NCBI GenBank assembly: GCA_020402865.1
Contig: JADBYT010000002.1
Coordinates: 248,001-312,000, forward strand
Reading direction: 5' to 3'
Origin: Bacteroidota bacterium
GTDB lineage: Bacteria > Bacteroidota > Bacteroidia > Palsa-965
DNA length: 64,000 nucleotides
Shown here: positions 1 through 12,100 of the stretch, piece by piece
Layout: every line of letters begins with the position of its first letter
Position numbering within the stretch: position 1 is the stretch's first letter
The notes under the pieces: model-generated
What the model saw: only the letters and a program-made list of their open reading frames with translations
Told to the model about the DNA's origin: nothing
The model's database searches: none
Made by a program: the position numbers and the translations under genes

Positions 1-343
1 CCAGCATTAACGGAATGTCGAAATATGTGGTTACTCTTGAAAATGAGTAAGGCTTAGAAAGCAGGTATCCCGAACCTTTGAATCCCTTTTGGGAAATCAG
101 AAACTCAGGCTGCAGACCGAGAAACATGCCTATGGGAATAACCGCAAAAGCCCCCCCTGCAAATCCGATAATGGGATCAGCCTGAAACTCCTGACCCTTG
201 CCGTCCCAAACATTTGAGTAATTAGCACCGGCCTTTATACCGAACGTTAATTTTTCTCGCGCATCCATATCATCATCCTGGGCAAAAAGATAACGTGCGG
301 GGAAATGAAGGGTTATAAGGATTATAAGTAATTTGATTTTCAT
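1..343 (-). CDS. PorT-type outer membrane beta-barrel protein, partial
   Basis: The gene runs off the window at its 3' side; the ATG at 343-341 is preserved. About 114 residues are visible. They begin with a hydrophobic signal peptide (MKIKLLIILITLHF) ending near LFAQ, followed by the GIKAGANYSNV motif that opens many Bacteroidota PorT/OMP_b-brl_2 barrels, and then alternating strands (GLQPEFLISQKGFKG). Members are small 8-10 strand barrels of mostly unknown function in the outer membrane. No operon partner is visible. Family assignment is good; a specific role cannot be given. Confidence 0.75.
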   Translation of the reverse strand, partial: MKIKLLIILITLHFPARYLFAQDDDMDAREKLTFGIKAGANYSNVWDGKGQEFQADPIIGFAGGAFAVIPIGMFLGLQPEFLISQKGFKGSGYLLSKPYSFSRVTTYFDIPLML

Positions 344-739
344 GATTATTGATATTAGTTAGTGTTAGTCACTGCAAATTGAATGGAAGTAATCGATATA
401 AGTATTACATATTTTGTATTGATTATTGTATGTCTTACACATCCGTGTATGCAGTTAAAATAAACTTTCAGGCTTTATTTTTTCATTTTCAGTCACTTCA
501 AATAATACCGTTCTTATTATTCAGATTGTGTATAATCTGAATGATAATGAGCAGATTATAGCCTGTTGAACGGCTCATAATTATATTTTATCAGTTTTAT
601 CCGATGAATAATAGCCCCTGATTTTTTAAAAACCGGATCAGTCATATCCTGTTATTTACATTAGGATGATAACCAATCCGGTATATGGAGGACTTAAAAA
701 CAGGTGTGTCTGCCGATAGTCCCCGTATCTTTATTCGGG
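344..739. other. AT-rich intergenic region with one long hairpin
   Basis: I see no convincing gene here; the 63-codon ORF at 349-540 has no protein-like features. The stretch contains one strong hairpin at 514-547: a 14-bp stem with a single G.U pair around the loop GTGTAT. It lies upstream of the barrel gene and downstream of the lipoprotein gene, both read leftward, so it could be a terminator or a processing site. No clear promoter motif was found. Confidence 0.5.
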
Positions 740-1180
740 CTATTTTACATTGTCAGTTGTAATTTCAATAAATGAGCGTTTCAGTTGCTCCATGTCATAG
801 TGGAATTCTGACTTGAAATCTTTCCATTTCTCCGCACCTTCATAATTGTAACTATCTATTTTCTTTTTCATATAGGCATTTCTTTTTTCCAGCTCTGCAA
901 TTTTCTTTTGTGTATCGGCATCAACCATAATCTTGCTTACTGCGATCCGGTTATTGTAGTCTGTAATAAGTTTGTAATTTGCGGCAACTTCCTCCGCAAT
1001 GGTAATCCGGTAATTCGTAATTTCTTCATTATACTTTCGGGTTGACTCTGAAAGCTTTTCCCGGTCATCAGTTACTTCTTCTCCGGCTTTAATAACTTTT
1101 TCTTCAGGTGTGTTGCAGGATTGATTGATTAATCCGAGGGAAATTCCCATGAAAGCAAGGGTAAGCAGATAGTTTTTCAT
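740..1180 (-). CDS. putative small lipoprotein with coiled coil, function unknown
   Basis: 146 residues. An N-terminal hydrophobic stretch ends in INQSC at about residue 22, a plausible but imperfect lipobox, so the mature protein may be lipid-anchored in the periplasm. The rest is rich in Lys, Glu and Asp with heptad-like spacing (about 30-115), suggesting a helical coiled coil. The CsbD gene lies about 390 bp upstream in the same direction, so a stress-related role is possible, but this is context only. I do not recognise the family with certainty. Confidence 0.6.
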   Translation of the reverse strand: MKNYLLTLAFMGISLGLINQSCNTPEEKVIKAGEEVTDDREKLSESTRKYNEEITNYRITIAEEVAANYKLITDYNNRIAVSKIMVDADTQKKIAELEKRNAYMKKKIDSYNYEGAEKWKDFKSEFHYDMEQLKRSFIEITTDNVK

Positions 1181-1486
1181 TTTTATTTTTCTGATGTGAA
1201 CTTATTTAATGCTTCAAAGGTGAGCTTTATTTATTCAAATAAATTACAAAATATTGTAATAGTTTTTTATTTATCACAGATAATATTTTTCCTGATTCAT
1301 CAGACGATATTCTGTATATACATATTTTTAATAATTATTTCCTGAATCAGTCCCGCTAATTCGTGTATATGCGTAAATCCGCAATAATCAGCCGGTACAT
1401 TTTTATTAATCAATGTTTCTTGAAAAGTGAGGCAATAAATTATGTGACGGGAAATAATTGTACCGGCACGGCCTGTTATACATCAT

Positions 1487-1523
1487 AAAAAAAGAGGCCA
1501 TCTGTAGATACAGACAGCCCCTC
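1487..1523 (-). terminator. intrinsic terminator after csbD-like gene
   Basis: Read on the minus strand, GAGG...GC followed by TCTGTA-TC-TACAGA and GCCTC forms an interrupted hairpin followed by seven T. It lies about 50 bp downstream of the CsbD stop and separates it from the lipoprotein gene. The rest of 1181-1574 is AT-rich and holds a small palindrome (ATTACAA-AATA-TTGTAAT, about 1242-1259) but no gene that I can support. Confidence 0.7.
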
Positions 1524-1574
1524 AGGGCGGATAATTAAAGTCTTACGATCTTCGCTTATCCGGTTTGGTCAGCT

Positions 1575-1799
1575 TTAGCTTTTTTCGGCCTGTGCTTTTT
1601 TGATGATGTTAATCACCTCATCGCGTTTCTTATTCAGGCGTGTTTCCACTTTTTTGAGCATATCATGCTCTTTGCCGGCGTCAAAGGTAAGATCAGCATC
1701 GGTAAGTTGCGGAAATTTCTCTTTGAGTTGCGTTGACTGTGCTTTCCAGTCGCCGGTAATTTTAAAGGCTTCCGGGGTGTTGGTGTGTGTGTTGTCCAT
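1575..1799 (-). CDS. CsbD-like general stress protein
   Basis: 74 residues. The pattern ITGDWKAQSTQLKEKFPQL, LTDADL, then GKEHDMLKKVETRL matches the CsbD/YjbJ fold: W-K...G...LTDDDL...G....L..K.Q...G. These are small, soluble, helical proteins induced in general stress in many bacteria; their biochemical role is not known. It is a single-gene unit followed by its own terminator, with the AraC-type regulator about 90 bp upstream in the same direction. The ATG at 1799 gives the usual length. Confidence 0.8.
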   Translation of the reverse strand: MDNTHTNTPEAFKITGDWKAQSTQLKEKFPQLTDADLTFDAGKEHDMLKKVETRLNKKRDEVINIIKKAQAEKS

Positions 1800-1892
1800 G
1801 ATAGTGATGTGTTAATGAGAAATATTATGATACAAATGTCCTCTCTTGAACACACATTTATGTTATAGATTTAAATATAATTATTGTATAGA

Positions 1893-2453
1893 TCACACAT
1901 CTTCGAGATTACGGACTCTTTTCTGTTTTAGTTTTTTATAATAAGAAGGAGTGAGTCCGGTAATTTTTTTAAACTGGTTGGATAAGTGTGCCACACTGCA
2001 ATAGTTGAGCTTGTAAGAAATTTCGGTTAAATTAAGTTCGTCGTACAGCAATAATTCCTTTACACGTTCTATTTTATTGATAATAATATACTGTTGGATG
2101 GTTATTCCCTTTACTTCTGAGAACAGATTTGACAGATACGTATAATCATAATTAAGTTTTGAACTGATAAACTCGGAGTAACTTACGTGCGGAACCTCTT
2201 CCGGCTGGTGAATCAATTCGGCAATTGCATTTTTTATTTTTTCTATAATGATATTTTTTTTATTGTCGAGTATTTCAAGCCCCGAACGCGCCAAATTGAT
2301 TTTTAACTCATTCAGTTTTTCAGAAGAGATTTCATCTGGCAGTTCCACTTTTCCCAGGTCTATTGCAAAAAACGCGATACCCAGTTTTTCCAGTTCCTGC
2401 TGAACCAACATTTTGCAACGCAGGCTCACCATATATTTGATGTAAATTGTCAT
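1893..2453 (-). CDS. AraC-family transcriptional regulator (short form)
   Basis: 186 residues. The last 100 form an AraC-type double helix-turn-helix: first helix pair around FISSKLNYDYTYLSNLFSE, second around LNLTEISYKLNYCSVAHLSN, with the family signature QFKKITGLTPSYYKK. The N-terminal 80 residues (starting YIKYMVSLRCKM) lack a cupin or sensor domain and resemble the short regulators common in Bacteroidota. The target is unknown; proximity to the CsbD gene suggests stress control, but that is inference. Confidence 0.85.
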   Translation of the reverse strand: MTIYIKYMVSLRCKMLVQQELEKLGIAFFAIDLGKVELPDEISSEKLNELKINLARSGLEILDNKKNIIIEKIKNAIAELIHQPEEVPHVSYSEFISSKLNYDYTYLSNLFSEVKGITIQQYIIINKIERVKELLLYDELNLTEISYKLNYCSVAHLSNQFKKITGLTPSYYKKLKQKRVRNLEDV

Positions 2454-3290
2454 GCGTAATTCATTTTCGTGAACTTATTGGCTGAAATGAATATGCGTTC
2501 AGGCAAAGAGCCTGCCTATACCTCCAAACCGTATGGCATAACAATGAATTTTCCGGTTGAATGAGCGACCGTTCAGTATCCTTTTCTGAGAGCTTGTTAG
2601 GTTTTTTTCTTACTAATGATTTTGTGTCTTTTTTGACCGCTCTTCGTTGCTTTTTTCGCCAATCCCGACAATACTGTCGGGACAGGTATTGACTCAAAAA
2701 GCGCCTCAATCGGCCAAAAAATCCTGCAAAATCAAAGCGCAACAAAAAATCGTAACAAGCTCTGAGGTTTGTTATGAGCAGATTTTTTCTCATGCAAGGC
2801 GCATTTTGAACGCGATCCCTGACAGGATCTGCAAAAATGCAACGATGAGTAAGTAAAAATGTACCACAGCAAAGTCAAAGAATGATTTTTACACAGGCTC
2901 TAAAATTAATTCCGGCTGCGCTGAGTGTAGAATGAGCAGATATATGCCGGTCTTTTGAATGTCCTCCCTGCCACACAAATATTGCGATTTATGTAAGTTA
3001 CCACATTCTTTTCGATTTGGCAAATTTTATCTGCCGTGAGTTTGTAACTGTTGTGTACGCACCTTGTTGCAAATCCTGCCTTTCATATCCGGCTGCTGCA
3101 TTTACCGGAAAGCGCGGGAAGGTTTATGTAAATGAAAATGAGAAAAGAATTCATTCAGGCTTAATAGAAAGATTTTCAGTCTCTTAGACTGATGCGAAGG
3201 AGGCAGCACCAATGTGCAAATTCCGTATCTTCGTCGTTCGCCCGTTTGTAAGCAAGCGGCGCCCATTCAGTAAAAGAACGAATTACGCTT
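2454..3290. repeat. gene-poor region with hairpin repeat, possible decayed element
   Basis: 837 bp without a supportable gene; the ORFs at 2461-2793 (minus) and 2647-2856 (plus) are basic and compositionally unlike proteins. Two strong hairpins are visible. The first is at 2663-2682, TCCCGACA-ATAC-TGTCGGGA. The second is at 2801-2840, GCATTTT...AAAATGC enclosing GATCC-CTGACA-GGATC. The first resembles the hairpin near 22080 in sequence and setting, so this may be an interspersed foldback element. TATCTTCG at about 3222-3229 could be a weak -7 box for maeB. Confidence 0.45.
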
Positions 3291-5561
3291 ATGTCAAAAT
3301 TTCGCAAACAGGATGCCCTCGATTATCACGAGCAGGGTCGTCCCGGTAAAATTGAAGTTGTTCCTACAAAACCTTACAGTTCACAGCGTGATCTTACGCT
3401 GGCTTATTCGCCAGGTGTAGCTGAGCCTTGTCTTGAAATTGAAAAGAACCCGCAGGATGCCTACCGTTACACGGCCAAAGGCAATCTGGTAGCCGTAATC
3501 TCAAACGGCACGGCGGTGCTCGGGCTTGGCGATATTGGTGCGCTGGCCTCAAAGCCGGTGATGGAAGGCAAGGGTATGCTGTTTAAAATTTATGCCGATA
3601 TCGACGTGTTCGACATTGAGGTGGACACGAAAGATGTGGATGCGTTTGTGCAAACAGTAAAAAATATTGCGCCCACTTTTGGCGGAATAAATCTCGAAGA
3701 TATCAAAGCGCCTGAGTGTTTTGAAATTGAAAAACGCCTCAAAGAAGAGCTGGATATTCCGCTCATGCACGACGACCAGCACGGCACGGCTATTATTTCG
3801 AGTGCGGCGCTTATGAATGCCTGTGAGCTTGCCGGCAAAGACATTGGCAGTGTGAAACTGGTGGTAAACGGCGCCGGTGCATCAGCTATTTCGTGTGCCA
3901 AAATGTACATTGCGGTAGGAGTGAAGCGCGAGAACATTACCATGCTCGACAGCAAGGGCGTAATTACTACCGACCGCACCGACCTTGACGAGTACAAGCA
4001 GTATTTTGCCACCCCCCCCCGCGGCCTGCAAAGTCTGGCCGAAGCCATGGCGGGAGCCGATGTGTTTGTGGGGCTTTCAAAAGGCAATATTGTTACGGCC
4101 GAAATGATTCAGAGCATGGCGGCACGTCCCATTGTGTTTGCCCTTGCCAATCCTGATCCCGAAATTGCCTACGATACCGCCAAAGCCGCCCGCGAAGACA
4201 TCATCCTCGCCACCGGTCGCAGCGATCATCCCAACCAGGTAAACAACGTGCTTGGTTTCCCCTTCATTTTCCGTGGTGCGCTGGATGTGCGCGCTACAAA
4301 AATTAACGAGGAAATGAAGCTGGCCGCTGCAAAAGCCATTGCTATGCTGGCCAAAGAAGCCGTGCCCGATGATGTAAACATGGCCTATGATACCCGCAGC
4401 CTGGCTTTCGGGCCCGAATACATTATCCCCAAACCCATCGACCCGCGCCTGATTTCTACTGTGGCGCCGGCTGTGGCTAAAGCGGCAATGGAATCGGGTG
4501 TGGCCCTTCGCGAAATTACCGACTGGGAAGCCTACCGCAACGAACTCAACAACCGCCTCGGACTTGATAACAAACTCATGCGCGGACTGGCCGCCAAAGC
4601 CAAGTCGAACCCCAAACGCATTGTATTTGCCGAGGCCGATCATTACAAAATCCTCAAAGCGGCGCAGCTTGTACGCGACGAAGGAATTGCCAAGCCCATT
4701 CTGCTGGGCGATGCCGAACGCATCCAGTCGCTCATCGACGAATATCACCTCGATCTGGGCGATATCACCATTATCGACCCCCGTGACCCTGCCCAGGAAG
4801 AAAAGCGCCGTGATTTTGGCGATATGCTCTTCCAGAAACGCAAACGCCGCGGATTTACCCTCTTCGAAGCCCGCCGGAGCATGCTCGACCGGAACTACTT
4901 CGGCGCCATGATGGTGGAAACCGGTATGGCCGATGCCATGATTTCAGGCCTTACCCGCAAGTATGCCATTCCGATTAAACCCGCACTCGAATGCATTGGC
5001 GTTCAGGAAGGTGTAAACCGCGTGGCCGGCATGTACATTATGTCAACCAAACAAGGCAACTATTTCTTTGCCGATACGACTATGAATGTAGATCCGACGG
5101 CACAGGAACTGGTTGACATTACCGTGCTCACGGCGCAAACAGTGCGGCAGTTTAATATCGTTCCCCGCATTGCCCTGCTTTCCTACACCAACTTCGGTTC
5201 TACCGAAGGAGCAACTCCCCAGAAGGTGAGTGAAGCAGTTGCCCGTTTGCACAGCGAATATCCCGGATTAATTGTGGACGGCGATCTGCAGGCCAACTTT
5301 GCGCTGAACAACGAACTGCTTAAAGAGCAATTCCCCTTCAGCGAACTGGTGGACAAACGGGTGAATACACTCATTTTCCCCAACCTTGCATCGGGCAACA
5401 TTGCCTACAAACTGATGCAGGAAATGGGGGGGGCAGAAGCCATCGGGCCGCTGCTCATGGGTATGAAAAAGCCCGTGCACGTGCTGCAGCTTGGCAGTTC
5501 GGTGCGTGAAATTGTAAATATGGTCATTATCGCGGTTGTCGATGCACAGTCGCGCCGGTAA
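3291..5561 (+). CDS. maeB: NADP-dependent malic enzyme with phosphotransacetylase-like domain
   Basis: 756 residues, the usual length for MaeB. Residues 1-160 are the malic N-terminal domain, with YSPGVAEPC and the metal/malate region around DDQHGTA. A nucleotide-binding domain (about 165-400) carries [15 protein letters not shown]. Residues about 430-756 are a phosphate acetyl/butaryltransferase-like domain ([17 protein letters not shown] onward) that acts mainly in regulation in this family. The enzyme oxidatively decarboxylates malate to pyruvate with NADP+. A run of ten C near 4012 and a G run near 5427 leave the frame intact. ruvA starts 16 bp downstream. Confidence 0.95.
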   Translation: MSKFRKQDALDYHEQGRPGKIEVVPTKPYSSQRDLTLAYSPGVAEPCLEIEKNPQDAYRYTAKGNLVAVISNGTAVLGLGDIGALASKPVMEGKGMLFKIYADIDVFDIEVDTKDVDAFVQTVKNIAPTFGGINLEDIKAPECFEIEKRLKEELDIPLMHDDQHGTAIISSAALMNACELAGKDIGSVKLVVNGAGASAISCAKMYIAVGVKRENITMLDSKGVITTDRTDLDEYKQYFATPPRGLQSLAEAMAGADVFVGLSKGNIVTAEMIQSMAARPIVFALANPDPEIAYDTAKAAREDIILATGRSDHPNQVNNVLGFPFIFRGALDVRATKINEEMKLAAAKAIAMLAKEAVPDDVNMAYDTRSLAFGPEYIIPKPIDPRLISTVAPAVAKAAMESGVALREITDWEAYRNELNNRLGLDNKLMRGLAAKAKSNPKRIVFAEADHYKILKAAQLVRDEGIAKPILLGDAERIQSLIDEYHLDLGDITIIDPRDPAQEEKRRDFGDMLFQKRKRRGFTLFEARRSMLDRNYFGAMMVETGMADAMISGLTRKYAIPIKPALECIGVQEGVNRVAGMYIMSTKQGNYFFADTTMNVDPTAQELVDITVLTAQTVRQFNIVPRIALLSYTNFGSTEGATPQKVSEAVARLHSEYPGLIVDGDLQANFALNNELLKEQFPFSELVDKRVNTLIFPNLASGNIAYKLMQEMGGAEAIGPLLMGMKKPVHVLQLGSSVREIVNMVIIAVVDAQSRR

Positions 5562-5577
5562 GTAAGAAGCAGTTCGA

Positions 5578-6165
5578 ATGTACAACCACTTTGAAGGTCG
5601 TGTTTCTGAGAAAACCCCCACCTACGCAGTAATCGACTGTGGCGGTGTGGGATACCTGCTGCATATTTCGCTCAATACTTACACCAAAATGGGTAGCAGC
5701 GATAAGGCCAAACTTTTCGCCCACCTCGCCGTGCGCGAAGATGCACACGTTCTTTATGGTTTTGCCGACGAAGAAGAACGCGAACTCTTCCGCCACCTCA
5801 TTTCCGTTTCCGGCGTGGGCCCCGGCACGGCACGCATGATCCTTTCCTCTCTCTCCCCGGGCGAAATTGCCGGCGCCATCCTCACCGGAAACGTAGCTGT
5901 GCTCAAGGGCGTGAAAGGTATCGGCGAAAAATCGGCACAGCGCATTATTGTTGACCTTAAAGGCAAGCTGGGCAAGGCGGATGCCGCAGTGACCACCACA
6001 TTTTTTGCGGCAGACAATAAATTGCGCGATGAAGCGTTATCTGCGCTGGTTATGCTGGGTTTTGCCCGTAACATGGCCGAAAAAGCTGTTGATAAAGTAC
6101 TGCGTGCTGAAGGGAATGTGGTGTCTGTTGAACAGCTTATCAAACTGGCACTTAAGAATTTGTAA
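5578..6165 (+). CDS. ruvA: Holliday junction DNA helicase subunit RuvA
   Basis: 195 residues. N-terminal OB domain (1-65, starting MYNHFEGRVSEKTPTYAVID). Tandem helix-hairpin-helix motifs: GVGPGTARMILSSL (about 80) and GVKGIGEKSAQRIIVDLKGK (about 115). C-terminal RuvB-binding domain at about 150-195. RuvA binds Holliday junctions as a tetramer and loads RuvB for branch migration. It sits 16 bp behind maeB and its TAA is in the same frame as sprA, which starts 33 nt later, so co-transcription is likely. Confidence 0.97.
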   Translation: MYNHFEGRVSEKTPTYAVIDCGGVGYLLHISLNTYTKMGSSDKAKLFAHLAVREDAHVLYGFADEEERELFRHLISVSGVGPGTARMILSSLSPGEIAGAILTGNVAVLKGVKGIGEKSAQRIIVDLKGKLGKADAAVTTTFFAADNKLRDEALSALVMLGFARNMAEKAVDKVLRAEGNVVSVEQLIKLALKNL

Positions 6166-6198
6166 AGTAAAGTATCACTCCTGATCCAAACCACAGGC

Positions 6199-9100
6199 TT
6201 GAAACCGACTATAAAATATCTGCTTACCGGATCCGCTGCTGCGGTGATGCTTGCCGCTGTTGTAACTAGCGACAGCGAAGCATATACCAAAGCTTCCCGC
6301 TATACCGGCGGTTACCAAATTATGGCGGTTGATACCCCCGCCACCGGCAGCGATTCCGCCACCAGCCCGCATCAGTTTACTGACCAGTCGGGGCTTGACC
6401 CGCTGTACTTCAACAACAACGGTACGCTTAAGCTCAACGACCCCGCAAACATACAAACATCTATTACTTTCCTCCCCGGCGATTCGGGCTCCTACCTTGT
6501 TGAGCAGAAACTCGGAAACAGGCTCAACTACCGCCCCCCGATGGAGCTTACGCTGGAAGAATACATGTACTACGACATGAAAAAATCGGCGCGCGATTAC
6601 TGGCGCCAGCGTGTACATGCCGAAAGCCAGAACCAGACACGGGGCGGAAACGGAATCATCCCCCCAATCAAAATCAACAGCGAAGGATTTGACCGCATTT
6701 TCGGCGGCGGAACCATTGATATACGCCCGCAGGGCTCTGCCGAACTTATCTTCGGCATAAATGTAAACCGCACCGATAACCCCGCACTGCCCGAACGCCA
6801 GCGCCGTGTGGCTACGTTTGATTTCGACGAGAAAATTCAGCTCAACGTAGTAGGTAAAATTGGTGAAAAACTCAAACTCACCACCAACTACAACACCGAA
6901 TCAACTTTCGATTTCGAAAACCAGATGAAGCTGGAATACACCGGCTTTGAAGACGAAATCATCAAGAAAATTGAAGCAGGTAACGTAAACTTCGGCCTCA
7001 ATACCACGCTCATTACCGGCAGCCAGTCGCTGTTTGGTATCAAAACACAGCTTCAGTTTGGCCGCCTCACCGTAACCAGCATCGTATCGCAGGAGCGCGG
7101 TAAAAAATCAGAAGTAAACGTAACCGGCGGCGCGCAGGTGAGCAACTTCGAAGTAAGCGGCGATAACTACGAAGCCAACCGACACTTCTTCCTCTCGCAG
7201 TATTTCTACGATAAATATGACGATGCCTTAGAAACACGCCCGCTTATTAATTCCGGTGTGCAGATTACCCGTATCGAAGTATGGGTAACCAACCGTACCG
7301 GCGTGGTTGAAAATACACGCAACCTGGTAACCTTTACTGATCTTGGTGAAGACAACCTTGAACAGGTGGGAACCAGCTTTATTACCGATGCCCCCGGCGA
7401 AGTGCCCCGCAACGCCGGTAACGACCTCTACAGCCAGCTTACTTCTACCTACAACCAGCTGCGCAACATCAACGTGCCTTTGCAAACCACGTTTGCTACA
7501 CTTATCAATAACTTCGGTTTTGCACAGGCTGTAAACTATGAGCGTGTGAACAACGCCCGCCGCCTGCAACCCACAGAGTTTACCTACAACGAACGCCTCG
7601 GCTATATCTCGCTCAACCAGGCACTCAATCAGGACGAAGTGCTTGGCGTGGCTTATCAGTACACGCTTAACGGACAAACTTATCAGGTAGGTGAATTTTC
7701 TACCGATGGTATTACCGGACAGGATGCCCTTATTGTAAAAATGCTGAAAAGCACCAACAACGTGCCCAAAATCAGCAGCAACAACGGCCAGTTTAAATTC
7801 AAACTTTGGGATTTGATGATGAAAAACATCTATTCCATTGGTGCCTATCAGGTAAACCCGCAGGACTTCAATTTGCAGATCTGGTACAACAACCCCTCTA
7901 CCGGTACCGATATTCCGTTTATTGCCGAAGGACCCATTGACGGGAAGCCGCTGGTGCAGGTGTTTGAACTCGACTTACTCAACCAGCAGCAACAGGCCTC
8001 GCCCGACGGGCAGTTCGACTTTATGGATAAAGTCACCATTAACGCAGCAAACGGTCGCGTAATTTTTCCGGTGGTGGACCCCTTTGGTAAGTTTCTGGAA
8101 GAGAAACTTGATCCCACAAATACCAATCCGCAAATACGTTTGCAATACAGTTACCAGCAGCTTTACGATTCTACAAAAATTATTGCCCAAACGGCTTTTG
8201 CAGGCAAAAACCGTTTCAAAATTAAAGGTTCCTACAAGTCATCATCCAACTCCGACATTTCGCTTAACGCCGTAAACATTCCGCCGGGCTCCGTGCGCGT
8301 AACTGCCGGTGGCGCACCGCTTACCGAAAACACGGATTATACGGTTGACTATACGCTTGGGCGCGTAAAAATCATCAACGAGAGTGTGCTCAACTCGGGT
8401 GTGCCTATCAAGATTTCGCTCGAAAGCAACTCGTTGTTTAATATTCAAACAAAAACATTGTTTGGTACGCACCTCGATTATCGGGTAAACCGCGATTTCA
8501 ATGTGGGTGCTACCATAATGAATCTGACCGAACGTCCGGTTACGCAAAAGATCAATATTAACGACGAGCCGATGAGTAACACCATGTGGGGTGTGGATCT
8601 GAACTACCGTACAGAGCTACCCATCCTCACCCGCATGATTGACAAGCTGCCGCTGATTGAAACCAAGGCACCATCATCTATTGCCGCACAGGGCGAGTTT
8701 GCACAGCTTATTCCCGGCCACAACCGCGCCATTGGTAAAGAAGGTAACTCGTACATCGACGATTTCGAAGGTACACAGTCGGCCATCGACATCCGCGCCC
8801 CGCAGGGATGGAGCATTGCTTCGGTGCCGCAGGGGCAGCCGGCGCGTTTCCCCGAAGCCAGCACCACCGATCTGCGCAGCGGCATGAACCGCGCCCTGCT
8901 CAACTGGTATGTAATCGACCCGCTTTTCCTGCGGCCCGATAACAACCTTAAGCCGGCTCACCTTACTGTATCCGATCTTTCCAACCACCTTTCCCGCGAG
9001 GTGCTTGAAACAGAAATATTCCCCAACCGCCAGCCGCCAAACGGCCAGCCGCTTAACGTGGCCATGTTCGATATGGCGTTTTATCCCGCCGAACGTGGCC

Positions 9101-12100
9101 CCTACAACTTCGACGTAAACCCGCAACCCGGTTTAACAGCTGGTCTCGCGGCCAATGGTTCGCTGCTCGATCCGGCCTCGCGCTGGGGCGGTATTCAGCG
9201 CAGTATCACCACCAACGACTTTCAGGCCGCCAACATCGAATTCATCCAGATCTGGGTGATGGATCCGTACAACGACGATGTGCCTGTGGCCGACCGCAAC
9301 ACCACCGGCGAACTCGTGATCAACCTCGGTAACGTGTCGGAAGATGTGCTCAAAGATTCGCGCAACGCATTCGAAAACGGACTGCCGGTTGACAACAACT
9401 TCTCGCTGGTGGACACCACCGTGTGGGGCCTTGTGCCTTCGGTGCAGTCGATTGTGAATGCCTTCGATAACGATCCGGCCAAGCGCGCGCTGCAGGATGT
9501 GGGACTTGATGGCTGGGATGATGATAAGGAAGCGCAGTTTTTTGGTGATTACCTCACAGATATTGCTGCGCTGCATGGTCAGGCTTCTCAAGCGTATGCC
9601 AATGCCGTAAAAGATCCCGCCGGCGATAACTTCCACTACTACCGTGGTTCCGACTACGATGCTATTTCGCTGGGTGTGCTTGACCGTTACAAAATGTTCA
9701 ACGGCCTCGATGGCAACTCGCCGCAGGTGGGCGATCCGAACGACGACGGTGTGAGTGAAGATTACCCCACCCAGTCAACCACACTGCCCAACCAGGAAGA
9801 CATTAACCGCGATAATACGCTCAACGAAACCGAGAGCTATTACGAATACCGCATTAAGCTTACGCCCAACGATATTAATCCGGGAAACATCGGTAACAAT
9901 TACATTACCGACGTATATCAGACCACGGTAATTACCAAAGACGGCCGTACACGCCCAATTACCTGGTACCAGCTGCGCATTCCCATCCGCAACTACACCA
10001 CCAAAGTGGGCAACATAGAAGGTTTCAACTCCATCCGCTTTATCCGTATGTATTTCAAAGGCGTGGATAAGCCGGTGGTGTGCCGCTTTGCGCGTCTGGA
10101 ATTTGTGCGCAGCGACTGGCGTAAATATGAATACTCACTGCTTCGTCCGGGCGAGTATATTATGAACGACCAGAACACCACACAGTTTGATGTGGCTGCG
10201 GTGAACATTGAAGAAAACGGAAACCGTGTGCCTGTAAACTATGTGCTGCCTCCCGGTATTGACCGTGAGCAGAACGTAAACAGCAACACACTGGTGCGTT
10301 TGAACGAACAGTCGCTTTCGGTGCGCACCTGCAACCTCGAAGACGGCGATTCGCGCGCGGTGTTCCGCACGGTAAACAACATGGATGTGCGCTCCTACAA
10401 AAAGCTGCGCATGTTTGTACACGCCGAAGCCAATCCGGGCAGTTCGCAGCCGCTTAACAACGGCGATGTAACGGCATTCATACGCATTGGTGCCGACCAG
10501 ACGGATAACTACTACGAGTATGAAATTCCGCTTGAAGTAACACCGCCCGGCCGCTACGGCGAAAACGACCAGGCCGAACGCGAAAAAGTATGGCCGCTTT
10601 CAAACACCATGGAACTGCCTTTCGAGTTGCTGCAGTATGTAAAACAGCAGCGCAACCTTGAGCAGGCCGCCGGCCGGATTTCCCTCACACAGGAATTCAC
10701 AGTTACTGATCCGAACAATCCGGCCCGTAAGGTTACTGTAAAAGGCAACCCGAACCTGGCCATGATCCGTGTGTTTGTGTTGGGCGTGCGCAATCCCAAA
10801 CGCACAAGCGCCACACCTAACGACGATGGAATTCCGAAATGTGCCGAGGTGTGGTTTAACGAATTGCGCCTTACCGATTTCGTGGAAGACGGCGGCTGGG
10901 CGGCTACGGCCCGCGTTACTGCCCGTCTGGCCGATTTTGGTGTGGTAAACCTCTCCGGCAACATGGCTACGCCCAACTTCGGAAGTATTGAAAAGAAAGT
11001 AAGCGAGCGTTTGCGCGAACAGCAAATGAACTACGATGTTTCGACACAGCTCGAACTCGGACGCTTCTTCCCCGAAAAAGCCGGTATCAGCCTGCCGTTC
11101 TTCTGGAACTACGGCGAAACCTACATCACGCCACAGTTTAATCCGCTTGACCCTGACATTCTGCTCAAACCGCTGCTCAGCAATGAATCGCTGCTGAGCG
11201 ACAGGCAAAAAGATTCGTTAATAGGTGCGGCAGTCGATTATACGCGACGGCGAGGCTATAACTTTACAAATATTCATAAGGAAAGGAGTAAGGGTAAAAA
11301 AGGTTCGTACCCGTGGGATATTTCCAATTTCTCGGCCAGTTATGCCTACACCGAAATTTATCGCCACAACGTAAATATCGAGTACAGTTCGGTGCGTAAT
11401 TATCGCGGACAGTTAACTTATTCCTACACGCCGCAGGTGAAACCGTTTAAGCCGTTTGATAAAGCCGGCTGGGCCAAATCAAAATGGTTTACCCTGATCC
11501 GTGAAATCAGTATTTCGCCGCTGCCGTCGAATCTGGCATTTACTACCGACCTCAACCGCTCGTACAGCGAAATAAAAAACCGAAACATCACCGGTTTTGG
11601 CGATGTGTTTGTGCCCACCAACTTCAACAAGAATTTTGTGTGGACACGCAACTACAACCTGCGCTGGGATCTGATGAAGAACCTGAAACTCGATTTCACG
11701 GCCGATAATCTTGGTCAGGTACTCGAGCCGGTGGGTAAAATAGACACCGACGCCAAGCGCGATTCGCTGATCGACAATATTCGCGGATTCGGCACCACAA
11801 TGAATTATCACCACCAGACCAACGTAAATTACACCGTACCGATTAATAAGATTCCGGCTTTCGACTGGCTTACGGCTTCTGTACGTTATTCAAGCGGTTA
11901 CACCTGGCAGCGCGCCCCGCTGGCGGCTGATACGCTGGGTAATGTGGTGGGCAATAACGCACAATGGCAGTACACGGCGCAGGCCAACATGACGTCGCTT
12001 TACAATAAAGTGCCTTACTTTAAAAAAGTAAACCAGAAACGCCCCGGAGGAGGACAGGAACGCCCCGCAGGTGGCGGCCCCAACCGTCCGGGAGCTCCGC

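Noticed and set aside
2461-2793. 110-codon minus-strand ORF
   Set aside because: Very basic, no family features, and it runs through the hairpin repeat; treated as non-coding.
4010-4022. Run of ten C in maeB (possible frameshift or phase variation)
   Set aside because: The reading frame and family sequence continue normally on both sides.
4077-4748. 223-codon ORF antisense to maeB
   Set aside because: Shadow of the strong codon bias of maeB; the plus-strand protein is fully conserved.
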